DNA of 64,000 bases from Diabrotica undecimpunctata (Eukaryota; Arthropoda; Insecta; Coleoptera; Chrysomelidae), in contig NC_092808.1 in the NCBI RefSeq assembly GCF_040954645.1, positions 17,365,383 to 17,429,382 on the forward strand, read 5' to 3'. The position numbers and the translations under genes are program-made. Position 1 is the stretch's first letter, and every line of letters begins with the position of its first letter. Below the pieces are notes generated by a model. That model searched no databases. It worked only from the letters and a program-made list of their open reading frames with translations, and was not told the origin of the DNA. Shown here piece after piece: positions 31,702-42,888 of the stretch.

Positions 31702-32430
31702 CAGTATTGTGCGAATTAATGTGAACAAACAGAATTAATTTGTAAATATGATTTATTTAGGCCAATTAAATTTAGGTACAATTACATGAGATTTTTTCAT
31801 TAATTAGTATTTAATATGTCCCCCTTTTTTTTTATGACTTCCTGGAGTCCTCTAGGCATGGAATCCACAAGATTTTTGCAATTGTTTGTGATTGCTTCAT
31901 CTCCTTACATTAATCACGGCTTCCACCATTTTTGTTTTTGTCGTACAGTCAAATTTTTGCAGTTTAGCCTCACATATTGCCCACAAATTTTCAATAGGAT
32001 TAGGGTCAGGTGAATTCCCAGGCCAATCAAGAAGGGTAATATTATTATCCTTGAAGTATTTCATCATAACCTTCGATACAAAAATTGCAGTCCCTTCGGC
32101 CTGTATTTTGCCAAGCTCTATAGCTAAGCGGTGCTCTAGCATGGCTTTGTACTTTTCACTGTTCATCAAACCTTCCATAGGAATAAAAGTGCCAGTTCCT
32201 GCGTATGAAAAACAGCCTCAGAACATTTTTTTGGTGGGATGTTTAACTGTTTGGTTAATATGGCTAGCTAAAGTGACTCATTGGCTGCCTTTCGTACGAA
32301 TTTTGATCGCTCCAATCCAACACTTTTCTCCAATCTTCTGCACTCCAATGAGCGTCTTTTTTGCCCAATTTATTCTTTTTTTCTCCCTCCCTCTAAGAGA
32401 CGTCTGCGTACCGTTGAGTCGTGAATTTTT
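31702..32430 (-). pseudogene. Tc1-type DD34E transposase relic, N-terminus missing
   Basis: The low-coordinate end has TA then CAGTATTGTGCGAATTAATG (31702 on), a Tc1-type terminal repeat. Minus strand coding: EKKRINWAKK, then in a second frame WSAEDWRKVLDWSDQNS (first catalytic Asp). GCFSYAGTGTFIPMEGLMN and IQAEGTAIFV follow, then a deletion that removes the QDxAPCH block holding the second catalytic Asp, and SPDPNPIENLW with the third (Glu). A TGA stands in place of the VWG tryptophan. No matching right terminal repeat; the relic fuses to a hAT gene near 32430. Confidence 0.82.
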
Positions 32431-33894
32431 ATGCGGATCAATTGTAAATTCTTGTAAAACTTTCTCTACAAACTCTTCCTTTTTTGGTAATATTTGTTTC
32501 CGATGAATGCTCATTAGAGCTAACCCATTAAGGCGATGTTTTTATTCTTCGAAGACTGCTGAACGACCTCTCAACTGTACACGTAGTGCAAGGCAATATT
32601 ATGAGAATTTCCAGCAATTTTTTGTTAACGGATAAAAATAGTGGACGCAGGATCCAGTTCAAAAATTTCAAGGGTGTTGAAGTTGTCAACTCATTATTAA
32701 GGCGTTTTTTATTCCAATGTTTTACCCATACTTCTAGTTCTTCATCTACTCCACCTATTTCATAGTGGTTTAAGGATTGTCTCAGTTCTAATTTAAGGTA
32801 ATTTAAATCAATTTTTGAAAAATGCTTGGGATGCAGAAGACTCAGAGCGAAGGCTGGTGTATTTTCTTTGGAAAATCGTGTCTCTAGAGAAGATATGATA
32901 GAATCCAGATACGGAAGAATCATGGATCGCCTCCAGTATTCACTAGTCATATCAGCTGGTTTATTGCTTCTATGCTGTTGTTTGTTTACAGTTCTGGAAG
33001 TAGATAATTCAAAACCGCATTCTTCGGCTATCTTATTGGCTTCATGCAATAAAGTGTTTGTTACGTTCTCTGCGTTCTGTCTGTGTTTTTTTTTTTTAAT
33101 ATCCATGATTTGACGAATATGTTCCGCTACCTTTAAAACATTAGATTGTAGATGGTTGACTATAGGCTCTGGGTATTCAGACTATTTTGCAATCAAAATG
33201 ACAGCGAGGATAAATCCTGACTTGTATGTCGCAGAATGCAACTAATAAGATGTTTTTCTAGTGGCAAAATTTCCTTCAACGGATAGGGTTTGCAAAGCCT
33301 GTACAATTTCAATGAATTTTTTTCGAAAAATCCTAATTACCTTGTATTTCTCAGACCACCGTGTTTCGCAGAGGCTAGGGATATTTGCTATCATATTCCT
33401 TCTTAATACTGATTCACGGAAGAAATTGGTTATATCTTTAATAGTGGCAATAGTATTTCGCACTTCATTTAAACAATTCAAATCGTTCACAACTAAATTT
33501 AATCAACTTCATGATTTGCCAGGAAATCATCAATTGCCTTTGTAATGCTTGGTACATTCAGAACATCGAGCTGAACAAACCCTGTAAATTATTCACGAAT
33601 TTCTTCTGCTTCTTCATCAAAATATCTCAAACCAATTGACAACTATTCTTTGCCTGAAATGTCAGCGGTTTCGTCAGCTAATAAAATTTGTCTTCTAATT
33701 ACGTGGCCGCAAATGCCAATTATTTCAAATCATGAATTATTTCATTTTGTATCCTCACTGACTTGTATGAGGCATTCTTAACGCCATGTTCAAAATGCTT
33801 CTGCAAAATTTTGTCTTCGGCATCGAATCGAAAATTATACAAGTCTTTGAAAACATTCACTCACTCGATTCTTTTCCACGGAGAGGTAAATCAT

Positions 33895-35266
33895 GATGGA
33901 AGGAAAACATAATAGTGCCCATCCACAAAAAAGGGGACAAAACAAAATCGCGAATTATAGAGGAATTTCACTCCTAAACACGGCATATAAAACCCTCTCA
34001 AACATGATTCTTAGTAGACTAATCCCTTATGCTGAAAATGTCCTAGGCGAATATCAAGCCGGTTTTAGGCAAACAGATCAACAATAGATCAACTATTCAC
34101 GATGAGACAACTTCTAGAAAAGGGATGGGAGTATAACAGACCCATACACAATCTTTTCATAGACTTTAGACAGGCATATGATAGCGTAGAAAGAAGCCAA
34201 GTATGGAATGCCATGGCGGAGTTCTCAATACCAAAGAAACTCATTCGGATGACCAAAGTCTGTATGGAGGGTGGAATATCTAAAGTACGTGTAAATAATA
34301 AACTGTCTGGTAGCTTTGAAATCAACAGTGGACTCAAACAGGGTAATGCGCTATCTCCACTACTTTTTAACCTTGTATTAGAGAAAGCCATGAGGTCGGC
34401 CGAAATAAAAACAGAATTGCTATCGGTTCAAAGTCCCAAGCCATTACCCGCATATGCAGATGACATAGATTTCGTTGGAGACTCCATCCTATTCACGAAA
34501 GACATCTTCAACAAGGTGGAAGGAGCAACAAGTGAAGTAGGGCTGAAGATTAATGAAGAGAAGACGAAATATATGTGTATAAATAGAACGACACGAAGAG
34601 ACAGAATAGGACAAAATGTGACGGTCAACACCTTCAATTTCGAAAGAGTACAACGTTTTAAGTATCTGGGGACCGTAATCACAGCTGACAACGATGTTAC
34701 TGAAGAAATAAAAGACAGAATACAATCTGTAAACCGCTGTCTATTCGCACTGGATAAGCTCATAAAATCAAAAAATCTTACAAGAAGTTCAAAGAACAAA
34801 ATCTATAAATCCATCGTCAAACCTGTAATAACATACGGATGCGAAACGTGGACCATGACCAAAGCAAACGCAGAAAAGCTCAGATGCTTTGTCCGAAAAA
34901 TTTTCGGACCTCACCATGACATTACCACAAACCAATATAAGATCAGAACCAATATCGAATTAAAAGCACTCTACAATGACGCCGATATTGTCCAAGAAAT
35001 TAAATCACAGCGACTAGGATGGGCAGGCCACGTGCACAGACTGCATAACGAGAGACTTGTAAAACTGGTATGGGAGGAGATTCCCACAGGCAAAAGACCA
35101 CTCGGACGTCCCAGAATGCGATGGAGAGATAACATCCAAGCAGACCTCCGGAAAATGAACATTCCATTTGACCCTAGGTTGATGGAAGACCGAACAAATT
35201 GGAAAAAATTGTACAGTCAGCCAAGACCCACCCAGGGTTGTAGCGCTACGTGATGATGATGATGAT
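33895..35266 (+). mobile_element. 5'-truncated LINE with (GAT)n tail and 9-bp target duplication
   Basis: Flanked by GTAAATCAT at 33886-33894 and 35267-35275. It ends in a GATGATGATGAT tail (35250-35266). The 5' end lies within the reverse transcriptase fingers. It is inserted in a hAT gene, giving an unambiguous empty-site reconstruction. Confidence 0.92.
33903..35253 (+). pseudogene. LINE reverse transcriptase, one frameshift
   Basis: [17 protein letters not shown] and GEYQAGFR come first. A small frameshift near 34072 follows, then [55 protein letters not shown] and PAYADDIDFVGDS (catalytic YADD intact). FKYLGTVITADNDVTEE, TYGCETWTMTKANAEKL, LGWAGHVHRLHNERL, GRPRMRWRDNIQ complete the C-terminus, ending at TGA. 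Apart from the one frameshift and 5' truncation the protein is whole, so the insertion is young. It is probably RTE-like. Confidence 0.9.
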
Positions 35267-35705
35267 GTAAATCATAAGTGCCTGAGAAGACAATACATGA
35301 GATAACTGAACATAAGACTTTTCTGTTAGTTTCTATTGTTTTGCTCGCAAACTCGTTGATCTAAATGTTAACTGGTTTCGCTGTTAAAAAAGTTTCCGCA
35401 GCCTCACTAGCCATCTTATGGTATTGATTTTTTGCATGATCTTTGCAATATGTGTGGACATCTTTGTATTTATTAAAGGCCCTTATCATAAATGACACCA
35501 ATGTCCCTTTAATTGTCCCTTTCGGTGGAGAAAAGACGACACAGAATTTACAAAAGGCTCCTTTCAAGCGCTTTGAATAGCCACGGGCTATATAAGTCCA
35601 ACCAGTTATGGTTAAATTTTCTTTTTAAATATGCAGCATCTCTCACAAAATCATAATCTGTAGGCGGCACCAAAGTTTCTTTCAGCAATTTCATTTTTTC
35701 GTATG

Positions 35706-36381
35706 CGTCCTAAAATGAACAAGAAGAAACTTTTCTAACAATGATACTTATCTTGTTTTTTTTCTTCTTCAAATTAAGCCTAGTTTGAGTAAGTTCAGTT
35801 TCAGCATAATAGAGTTTAATTATCAAAGATTAACATTTTACTATAGTTATCCCATATGTACTAAAAATAAATTGCCAAGTTGCATGTCATTTCCCTACCA
35901 ACTACAGGAATGATATATTAGCGATAATAGCAACATCCAACTCGGGTTCCCACCCAATAGATAAAACGGAAATATTTTGACTGTTACTCATTTTGTCAAT
36001 TCGGATCGTTTTACTCAGAATTTATTACGTGCAATTCTAATAATGATAATGTGGGTCATTATTTACTTTAAGAATATTTAATTGTGTAGAGCCTTTGTGG
36101 TTTAATCATAGACGTGATAAATTGCTTTAGAGAAAACGACAACTGGAATAAATTCGTGCTGGTAATTTTGCAATGAAACATAGACTACTAGATAAATAAA
36201 GACTAGTAAATAACGACATAAAAAATAACAGCGGGATTAATATTAATAATTATTATTAGTACGTCATAGATTCAATGATGTCGTATAAATGTGGAACCAG
36301 AAAAATTTACTGAATTCCTTGTCTAAATTTACATATTTTAAAGTTGTACTACGTAAGAAGGTTTTTTAACAAATATCGAAA
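35706..36381. other. AT-rich non-coding stretch
   Basis: No gene recognised; it may include the decayed N-terminal exon or terminal repeat of the preceding hAT relic. Confidence 0.4.
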
Positions 36382-36417
36382 GGTGGGGAGATACCAGTAG
36401 ACTGGTATCTCCCCACC
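36382..36417. repeat. Perfect 17-bp palindrome arms at the truncation point of a transposase
   Basis: GGTGGGGAGATACCAGT, AG, ACTGGTATCTCCCCACC: a 36-bp near-perfect palindrome located where the Tc1/mariner-like frame on the minus strand loses family resemblance. Confidence 0.9.
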
Positions 36418-37085
36418 ATATAGTATACCTCCATAAAGGCTTGCCTGGAGCTTAATATATTTTTATCTGACCAAATTTTTTTTAGAGTATGACCTGAGTT
36501 TACCCACGTTTCATCCTGGTAGAAGATGGGCCTTCCTTCAGCCCGGAATTTTCGTATGGATCTTAGATAATTTCTTCTCCAACATATTATCTCCTCCCGG
36601 TCAATCAAAAGTGATTTTCGGTCTGATTTCTCCCACCGGAAATTTAATTCTTTTAAAACTTGCCACAATTTAGTTCGTCCGATATGAGGCAAATCCGGGT
36701 CGTCTCTAACTTCTTGTAAAATTTTGTTTAGGTTTGGTATTTCTTTTTTGAAAAAAAATCCATGAATTTTCCTTCGAATACCATTTTTGGCAAATTCATC
36801 AATTTCAATAGGCTTTTTCCCTCTCTTTAAGTGTTCGTTTGTGTTTGGGTTAGCTATACCGTGTTTTTTTCTTTCTGATAGGAACCTATATATAGTTGAC
36901 TCTCGTACGCCAGTCATGTTGGCACAACTTTCGACTATGTTGCGAACAGTGTTTGTGGGATTCTGAGAAACCAGAGCATCGTGAACATTCAGGACAATAG
37001 TCTTCTCTCTTGGTGAATAGACAGACTTACTGACTGTACGCAACAGTAGCGGTGTAAAACTTGATGATGTTGCTGATGAAGCCAT
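36418..37085 (-). pseudogene. Tc1/mariner (IS630) superfamily transposase, C-terminus lost
   Basis: The likely start is ATG at 37085 (MASSATSSSFTP); an upstream extension exists but is hydrophobic and unlike a transposase. The helix-turn-helix region (SPREKTIVLNVHDALVSQ, TGVRESTIYRFLSERKK, GKKPIEIDEFAKNGIRRK) is followed by PHIGRTKLWQVLKELNFRW. FYQDETWVNSGHTLKKIW, with the first catalytic Asp, comes next, then SSRQAF. After that the family sequence stops at the palindrome, so the second and third catalytic residues are gone. The roughly 220 remaining codons have no internal stop. Confidence 0.8.
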
Positions 37086-37784
37086 CACAAACAATCCAAC
37101 AAAACGAGCACGAGCGAAAGGTACGTATATGTTCGTAGGTATATGGAATAAAAAATCACTCACGCACTGCATATAAATCGCAAAAGAAATATTCGAGACG
37201 CTAATTACTGCCGTAGACGCGGACACACCGACGAGCCGTAAATTACATGCGATCAAAAACGTACTAAACAAAAAAATTGTTTTCGTTCGTAATAACTTCA
37301 CCTTTTTAAGTAAAGTTTCGAATATAAACTGAACAAATGAGGCACGTAGCCAAAGCATACCCATTATATTATTAAAAATCTGGGGAATTCCATCCTAATT
37401 ATCTTGCAACGAATAGTACCTTCGGATATGAATTCCAGGTTTTCTAGTAAAGTGATTAAACGCGAAGATTAGTATTGAAATATCCAAAGAGATAAGGTAT
37501 TCTTATTTACAAAATTGTTAATGGTTAAACTCTTATTTTTATTAATATAATATAATTACATAACATTAGCCGTGAAAGTTTTAATTGTTTTTTTGCTAAA
37601 TATATTAGTATTAAAATATTATTAATATTATATATATATAACAGTATTAAAAAATATATAGTATTATTTAAGAAATAAACACCTCAGGAACGCCTATGGT
37701 ATACGACCGTTTTATGAGTTTGAGGCACATTTCGTGCTCTCAACAATTTATGAACGGAGAATAAGTTCTGTTTTTTAAAACCCA
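37086..37784. other. Upstream of transposase relic; non-coding
   Basis: 37090-37250 has more CpG than the flanks and may be the 5' UTR or promoter of the truncated transposon. 37540-37680 is nearly pure A/T. Confidence 0.35.
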
Positions 37785-38165
37785 CTACACTAGCTCATGA
37801 AGTTTGGTCCTCTTGAGTCGTCTGGTTTGGTGTGAGTTACCCAGGAGCTGGATTGACTCGATATTCTCATGACTTCTTGCAAATTTTTTAATTACTTGTT
37901 CACGTGTTCCACTCCATTGAAGGTCTTCATTCCGGATGAACTCGGAAGGGTCAACGATGCCCATTCGAACTTTGTTCTGGAAGGTTTGAATCATTTTGAT
38001 ATTCGTTTTTTTAGTAACTTCACAGATAAATACCATACGCCAAACAGGTTTTAAGGTTTTCTTGTACAGAAAAAGCTTATTATGTATGGACAAGGTTGAG
38101 TTCCCTCCTAGTAGCCAGTAAATGTTTTTGTATCTAATATAGTTACTCTTTTTTCTTTTGAACAT
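37785..38165 (-). pseudogene. Jockey-type LINE 3' fragment
   Basis: Minus strand: RYKNIYWLLGGNSTLSIHNK, LFLYKKTLKPVW, NIKMIQTFQNKV, VDPSEFIRNEDLQ and NSHQTRRLKRTKLHELV, the conserved C-terminal tail of jockey-clade reverse transcriptases. Small deletions damage the middle (TYGIQLWG is missing). 5'-truncated. Confidence 0.82.
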
Positions 38166-38212
38166 ATACTTTTCAGCGAAGCTTCGTATCTAATGCAAGG
38201 CTTAGGTATTTG

Positions 38213-38627
38213 CATCGAGCAAAAAGACAAAAGAGGGAATGTAAAGGTAGTGGGGGCAAAAATATTGTTAGACAGGAAGTGCCATCTTGAGAGGCCAAAT
38301 TAAACAAGGAAAGAGAGTCTTTCCTTGTTTGAGAAATCAAATTTAGTTGGGTTATGTTATTATTTGTCCCAACTGTCACATGAAATCTTATTTATATTGA
38401 AGTTTTTTAACAATTGTTTTACATTTTAGATTGTTATTGTTAATATTTAATTAAAATTTTCTCGTCTAAGACACATTCTGAAAACTATTTTATAGCTACT
38501 GTTAATAAGTGTCGGAAAATTTAAATTTGGCGCATTCGCATTTCCGGATATGTCCGCCATCAGAGGCCACTTTTTTGGTCGCCTTTTCATAACGATTAGA
38601 TTCCCTCTTTTGTCTTTTTGCTCGATG
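38213..38627. repeat. 28-bp exact inverted repeat with ~360-bp spacer
   Basis: Arms at 38213-38240 and 38600-38627, core GAGCAAAAAGACAAAAGAGG and its complement. The identity ends abruptly at both sides of each arm. The spacer contains a second perfect hairpin at 38302-38330 (12-bp arms AAACAAGGAAAG). No coding sequence is recognised inside, so a fold-back element or MITE is possible. Confidence 0.8.
38302..38330. repeat. Perfect 12-bp stem hairpin
   Basis: AAACAAGGAAAG, AGAGT, CTTTCCTTGTTT, within the spacer of the 28-bp inverted repeat. Confidence 0.8.
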
Positions 38628-38934
38628 GGTATTTGGCCATGTTGGCGTATGGTATTTCATTTCACGTCCATTCATATATATTGTAATATACACAATATGC
38701 TCATTAGCAAACTCTGTGAACTGAATTGTTTTCATATTTAGGTTTAGTTTTCATTTTTTGTCCAGGTTTGCAATTTATTGTTTACAGCAATTGTCTTGCT
38801 GTAAATTCATATTTGTCATTAGAAATATTTGCTTGAAAATATACAACTTCGACGTTTTTGTCAGGAAGGACCGATACTTTGGTTATTTTTTGCCTTGTCT
38901 TTGGTTAGATTCCATGATTCCATGGTTCCACTTC

Positions 38935-39610
38935 ATCGCGATGATGCAAGTAGACCCGCTGCTCTCTCTAGTTTAAAACAAGCCCTCATCCAAAACGGTT
39001 ACCGCTAAAATCATATCAATAGGAGCATCCACAGACATCAATATCTCACTCAATCTCAACCCAAAGACTCAGACCCTCATCATACGAAAGCTTTTGTTTC
39101 CTACATCACAGGTGTCACTGACAAAATCGACAAAATTCTTAAATCAAGAGGAATCAAGACAATATTCCCAAATAACCAATACCCCCCAAAAAGGACTTTC
39201 ATCTGTTGTCCGTTCAACCAAAGATAACATTCCAAATGAACAACATGGAGTTTATGAAATTCCTTGTGCAGACTGCCCTCGATCCTATATGGGCCAAACA
39301 AATCGTAGAATCCAAAATAGGATTTATGAACATTCAATTTCTGTTCGCAACTCCGACTCAATTTCAATCACAAAATTGATTTTAAAAACTCCAGAACCAT
39401 AGCCCCACCCGCTTCTATAAACCAAGAATTATCCGAGAAGACATAAAAATTGAAAAAAGGCCAAATTGTTTCAATAAAAGAGATGACGACATACGGTTAC
39501 CTTCGACTTGGAGACCTCTCATAAAGAAAATATCTTCCGATCACCCGTCAATCAAAATCCTACAGTCAGAAATGTTCGCAGAAAACCCCCGCGCAAATTC
39601 GTTCACTTAG
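38935..39610 (+). pseudogene. Penelope-like element fragment (linker plus GIY-YIG)
   Basis: Reads ALIQNGYR, AFVSYITGVTDKIDKILKSR, a frameshift near 39190, then RSTKDNIPNEQHGVYEIPCA and YMGQTNRRIQNRIYEH. GVY...YMG is the GIY-YIG core and IPCADC holds the paired cysteines of Penelope endonucleases. The tail after 39400 is out of frame but still shows the Asn/Lys-rich end of the domain. A different Penelope lineage from 15537-16600. Confidence 0.82.
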
Positions 39611-39750
39611 TGTGCGATAAGTTGATTATGAAATGAAATATAATAAATATAAAAGTTGATTATACAATTATAAAATGAAGAAAAACTCTTTTAGCTTTAA
39701 TGTAGTTCGTAGATAACTTACCACACACCGCCACTCTTCCTTAACAGGCC

Positions 39751-39751
<1 letters not shown>

Positions 39752-39796
<45 letters not shown>
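39752..39796. repeat. (AT)n microsatellite
   Basis: About 22 AT units. Confidence 0.95.
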
Positions 39797-39799
<3 letters not shown>

Positions 39800-40799
39800 T
39801 GTTAGGTGAGATTTGATAATATCAGTAAAATGTTTACAAGAGAATAGTATTAGTTTATGGCAGTAATATAACTCTAGAAATGATCTACAATGTTCAAGAA
39901 GATTGAACAGACCGCTGGGCGGCAATTACATGTATTTCAATCTAATTAAATGGATTTGGTATTAAATAAATTACATACATACTTACTTCTTGTTGGGTAA
40001 ATTAATTTAATTTGAAAATTAAGTATTTTTTGACCACCCTGTATAAATAATTATGTTAATGTTTATATTACTGAATAGATAATTGATTTACATTCCAAAT
40101 GAGCTATCGCACGATCCCTATTCTCATTATAAAATCATAGATTCATCAAATAAAAGTCGCCTATTCTCGAAAAAATGAATTTATTCCATAATGTTTCCTC
40201 TCACTATATGTGCAGTCCTCCAATAGTGGTTCCTCTACAGTTTCCATCGTCCGTATTTTCAATAAGTTCATAAATCTCAGAAAAATTCTCTACAAATTTC
40301 AGAAAACCTATAATAAAGGTTCAAATGTCACTGATCGACAAACTCAGTTAACTTGTTCGTATAAAATGTGTTTTTTCTGTTGATTAATGGCTGTTGTCTC
40401 AGCAATAATTTAAATACAGCTTCATTATTAATTACTGTATTGATGCGAACATTTGTAAAATAAGTTTGTTAATTGCTGCATTGATAAATAACTGGCATTT
40501 AAAATTCCCAAAACGGAATATTTAATTAAACGACTGAGGAAATCATTCCGGTAATGAAATGCTAACGGTAGTTGAGATTTGTCAAATTTAAAGGTTTATT
40601 GGTTTTTTAAGCTATAATTAGCATTTTAAATATTTTTATAGGATCAATGAGAGACAGTGAAATATTTGATACAAGGTGAAGAAGGGCGTGTCAAAAATAA
40701 TTTATCATTAAGTTCGTTGATTTAAATTAGACAAAACATTTTTTAAAATACGCATACCAGGTTTTCTAGCATGATGGTGTTGCAATGGACTTATTATGA
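39797..40799. other. AT-rich non-coding stretch
   Basis: No gene or repeat family recognised. Confidence 0.45.
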
Positions 40800-41360
40800 A
40801 GATCATCATTATCATTATGTATCAACCTCTTGCATTCAGGGTTGCCTCCTCTTTAACTGTTCTCTATCCTGTGCTTGCTGCATCAAATTTGCTGCTGTTT
40901 TTTGTAAGTCGTCCAAACATCTTGTTGGTGGTCTATCTCGATATCTCTTGTCTTCTCTCATTCATGGAAATGCAGATCGTATGTTTCCAAAGGCTGAATA
41001 GAAAGTTTGCAGCGTGTTTGGCGCTTTGGCATTTTGTTCGTGTATCAAATTTGCTGCTGTTTTCTTGTAAGTCGTCCATCCATCTGGTTGGTGGCTTATC
41101 TGGGTGTCTCTTGTCATCTAGGTCTTCATTCATAGAAATGCAAATCTTATGTTTCCAAAGGCAGAATAGGAAGTTTTCAGCGTGTTTGGCGCTTTGGCAT
41201 TTTGCTCGTTGATGATGTTTTCTGTGAAATTTCTGTTTAGACAGTTTACTCTTTTGATTAGTGTTGGGATGTTCAAAATATTGTGGACTTCACCTAAGGA
41301 AAAGTCCCATCTTTTATAATTTAATTTACCCAGGATTCGGTGTCCGCTACTTGGGAGCTT
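40800..41360 (-). pseudogene. LINE C-terminus with internal tandem duplication
   Basis: Minus strand contains two copies of PPTRWMDDLQ/PPTRCLDDLQ followed by KTAANL, each linked to NEQNAKAPNTL. The end is QQAQDREQLKRR and MQEVDT, an RTE-like C-terminus. The upstream NCLNRNFTENIINEQNAKAP looks like a jockey tail, so two LINE types appear fused and the junction then duplicated (unit about 163 bp, 40882-41208). Confidence 0.65.
40882..41208 (-). repeat. 162/165-bp tandem duplication
   Basis: Units 40882-41043 and 41044-41208, both starting ATCAAATTTGCTGCTGTTTT and ending TTTGGCGCTTTGGCATTTTG. A few substitutions and small indels separate them. Confidence 0.85.
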
Positions 41361-41483
41361 GCGTTTTTGAAATTTAAGGGGCTATAAATGATGAACTTAC
41401 TTAAATGGAACTCTATTACCCTGTACCTTTTTATTGTGGCTATGAGTGCCGTATCGTCTGTGTAGTATTTAGATATCTGGGAT

Positions 41484-41665
41484 CTTCTTCTTCTTCTTCT
41501 TCAGCCTTAAGTAATCCAATTTTGGACATAGGCCTCCCCCAAATCAATCCAGTGTTTTCTATTTTGCGCCAGTTGCTTCCAGTTGTGTCCGATCTTCTTA
41601 ATATCATCAGACCATCTCATTTGTGGTCTCCTTTTGCTTCTCTTTCCTAACCATGATCTCCATTG
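41484..41665 (-). pseudogene. LINE 3' terminus with (GAA)n tail
   Basis: Minus strand: KRRPQMRWSDDIKKIGHNWK, QLAQNRKHWIDLGEAYVQNW then stop, and a GAAGAAGAAGAAGAAGAAG tail at 41484-41500. An RTE-like end identical in style to 52691-52842. Confidence 0.82.
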
Positions 41666-41721
41666 TTGTATTTCGTGAATATCTCGGATATTCAGTTTAT
41701 ATCGCTTTTTTATATGATATA

Positions 41722-42206
41722 CAACATTTCCCGATGGAAAAATAAAAATCAAATAGATCACGTCCTAATTGAAAGCAAACGTGATAAGGAAATAATCGAT
41801 TGCAGGAGTTACAGAGGGGCAGATACCAACAGTGACCATACAATAATAATAGCAAAACTAAAACAAGAACTACCAATAATTCCAAAACCTGTTAGAGATA
41901 GATTAAATTAGTCTGTTGTAAACAGACTTGAGGAAGAAATAAATAAAAAAACTAGAGAATCCAGTCAAACAGGGTATAGAAGAAGAGTAGCAGACCATAT
42001 AGATAGCCATTTCGGAAGCAGTGGAAAAGTGTATAGGAAGAGAGCATATAAAAAGAAGGCAAGACTGGTTCGATGAAGAATCTAGGAATGCTTTGGCAAG
42101 AAGAAACAAGGTAAAATTACAAAGAGATAAAGAAAATACCCAAAATGCGATCGAAAACTATGTGGCAAGAAGAAGGAAAGTGAAAAGAAGTTGCAGAAAA
42201 AAGAAA
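41722..42206 (+). pseudogene. LINE endonuclease fragment, cut by a mariner
   Basis: KNKNQIDHVLIESKRDKEII, RGADTNSDHTIIIAKL (SDH motif), then after a stop VNRLEEEINKKTRES, RRVADHIDSHFGSSGK and a charged linker to NAIENYVARRRK. Same family as the inverted copy at 7409-8796, for which it serves as the collinear reference. It ends where mariner sequence begins at about 42207. Confidence 0.8.
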
Positions 42207-42212
42207 AGAATG

Positions 42213-42888
42213 GGTGCCGCGTTTGCTGACAATCGATCAAATGCAAAAACGTGTGACCACTTCGGAGAGGCTTTTGGCGATGATACGGCGCGATCCGAAG
42301 GATTATTGTCGCCGATTTATCACCGTTGATGAAACCTGGGTGCATTATTATACACCGGAAACCAAAGAACAGTCGAAACAGTGGCGCAAACGCGGCGAAG
42401 GGCCGCCGAAGAAGGCAAAGAGTGCACATTCGGCCGGCAAAGTGATGGCGACTGTTTTCTGGGTTGCGAAGGGCATCATCCACATCGACTACTTGGAAAA
42501 AGGAAAAACAATCAATGGTGAGTACCACGCAGCATTATTGGATCGATTCGATGCCGAATTGCGTCGAAAACGCCCTGGTTTGGAACGCAAAAAAGCGCTC
42601 TTTCACCAAGACAATACACCGGCTCACCGATCGGCCGTCGCCATGGCAAAATTACACGAATTGGGCTATGAATTGGTTGAACACCCACGGTATTCCCCAG
42701 ATCTTGCCTCCAGCGATTTTTTCCTGTTTCCAAACCTAAAAAAATGGCTCGGAGGACGCCGTTTCGTAACAAATGATGAAGTCGTCGCTGAAACTTCGGC
42801 CTATTTTGAAAAACTCGAGCAAAAGTACTATTCGGATGGGATAAAAAAAATGAAACATCGTCTAAAAGGGAACTATGTTGAGAAATAA
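42213..42888 (+). CDS. mariner (DD34D) transposase, N-terminus missing
   Basis: About 224 residues, open to TAA. Domains: VPRLLTIDQMQKRV linker, RFITVDETWVHYY (first catalytic Asp), KVMATVFWVAKGIIHIDYL, FHQDNTPAHRS (second Asp), YSPDLASSDFFLFPNLKKWL (third Asp). Counting gives 34 residues between the second and third Asp, the mariner DD34D signature. The DNA-binding N-terminal third and left terminal repeat are absent; the gene starts abruptly in LINE sequence. It is visibly richer in G and C than all neighbours and has no lesion in what remains, which fits a recent arrival. The first ATG in frame is at about 42237. Confidence 0.92.

Larger units (their letters stand above)
32431..35705 (-). 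pseudogene. hAT transposase relic (ZMYM1/THAP12-like), split by a LINE
   Basis: Minus strand, N to C: LKETLVPPTDYDF, KRKFNHNWLDLYSPWLF and KGAFCKFCVVFSPP (zf-TTF-type), then FASKTIETNR and GTYDL. The LINE at 33895-35266 intervenes, after which PLRGKES continues. HFEHGVKNASYKSVR, PSLCETRWSEKYK and the C-terminal dimerisation TVERSFSSLRRIKT follow, with NGLALMSIHRK near 32500. Several stops and frameshifts show decay. The host frame rejoins perfectly across the LINE once one 9-bp target copy is removed. The Tc1 relic abuts its C-terminal end. Confidence 0.85.

Noticed and set aside
31892..32506. Long plus-strand open frame (204 codons)
   Set aside because: It is the antisense of the Tc1 and hAT coding region on the minus strand; its translation is low-complexity hydrophobic.
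36366..37364. Full 332-codon minus frame as one transposase
   Set aside because: The part upstream of 37085 is hydrophobic and unlike the family, and the last codons are palindrome-derived; the supportable gene is 36418-37085.
40882..41208. Possible CRISPR-like array
   Set aside because: Only two long units, no spacer structure, and the sequence is LINE coding DNA in a eukaryote.
40796..41212. 138-codon plus-strand frame
   Set aside because: Antisense of the duplicated LINE C-terminus; it stays open only because of the tandem duplication.
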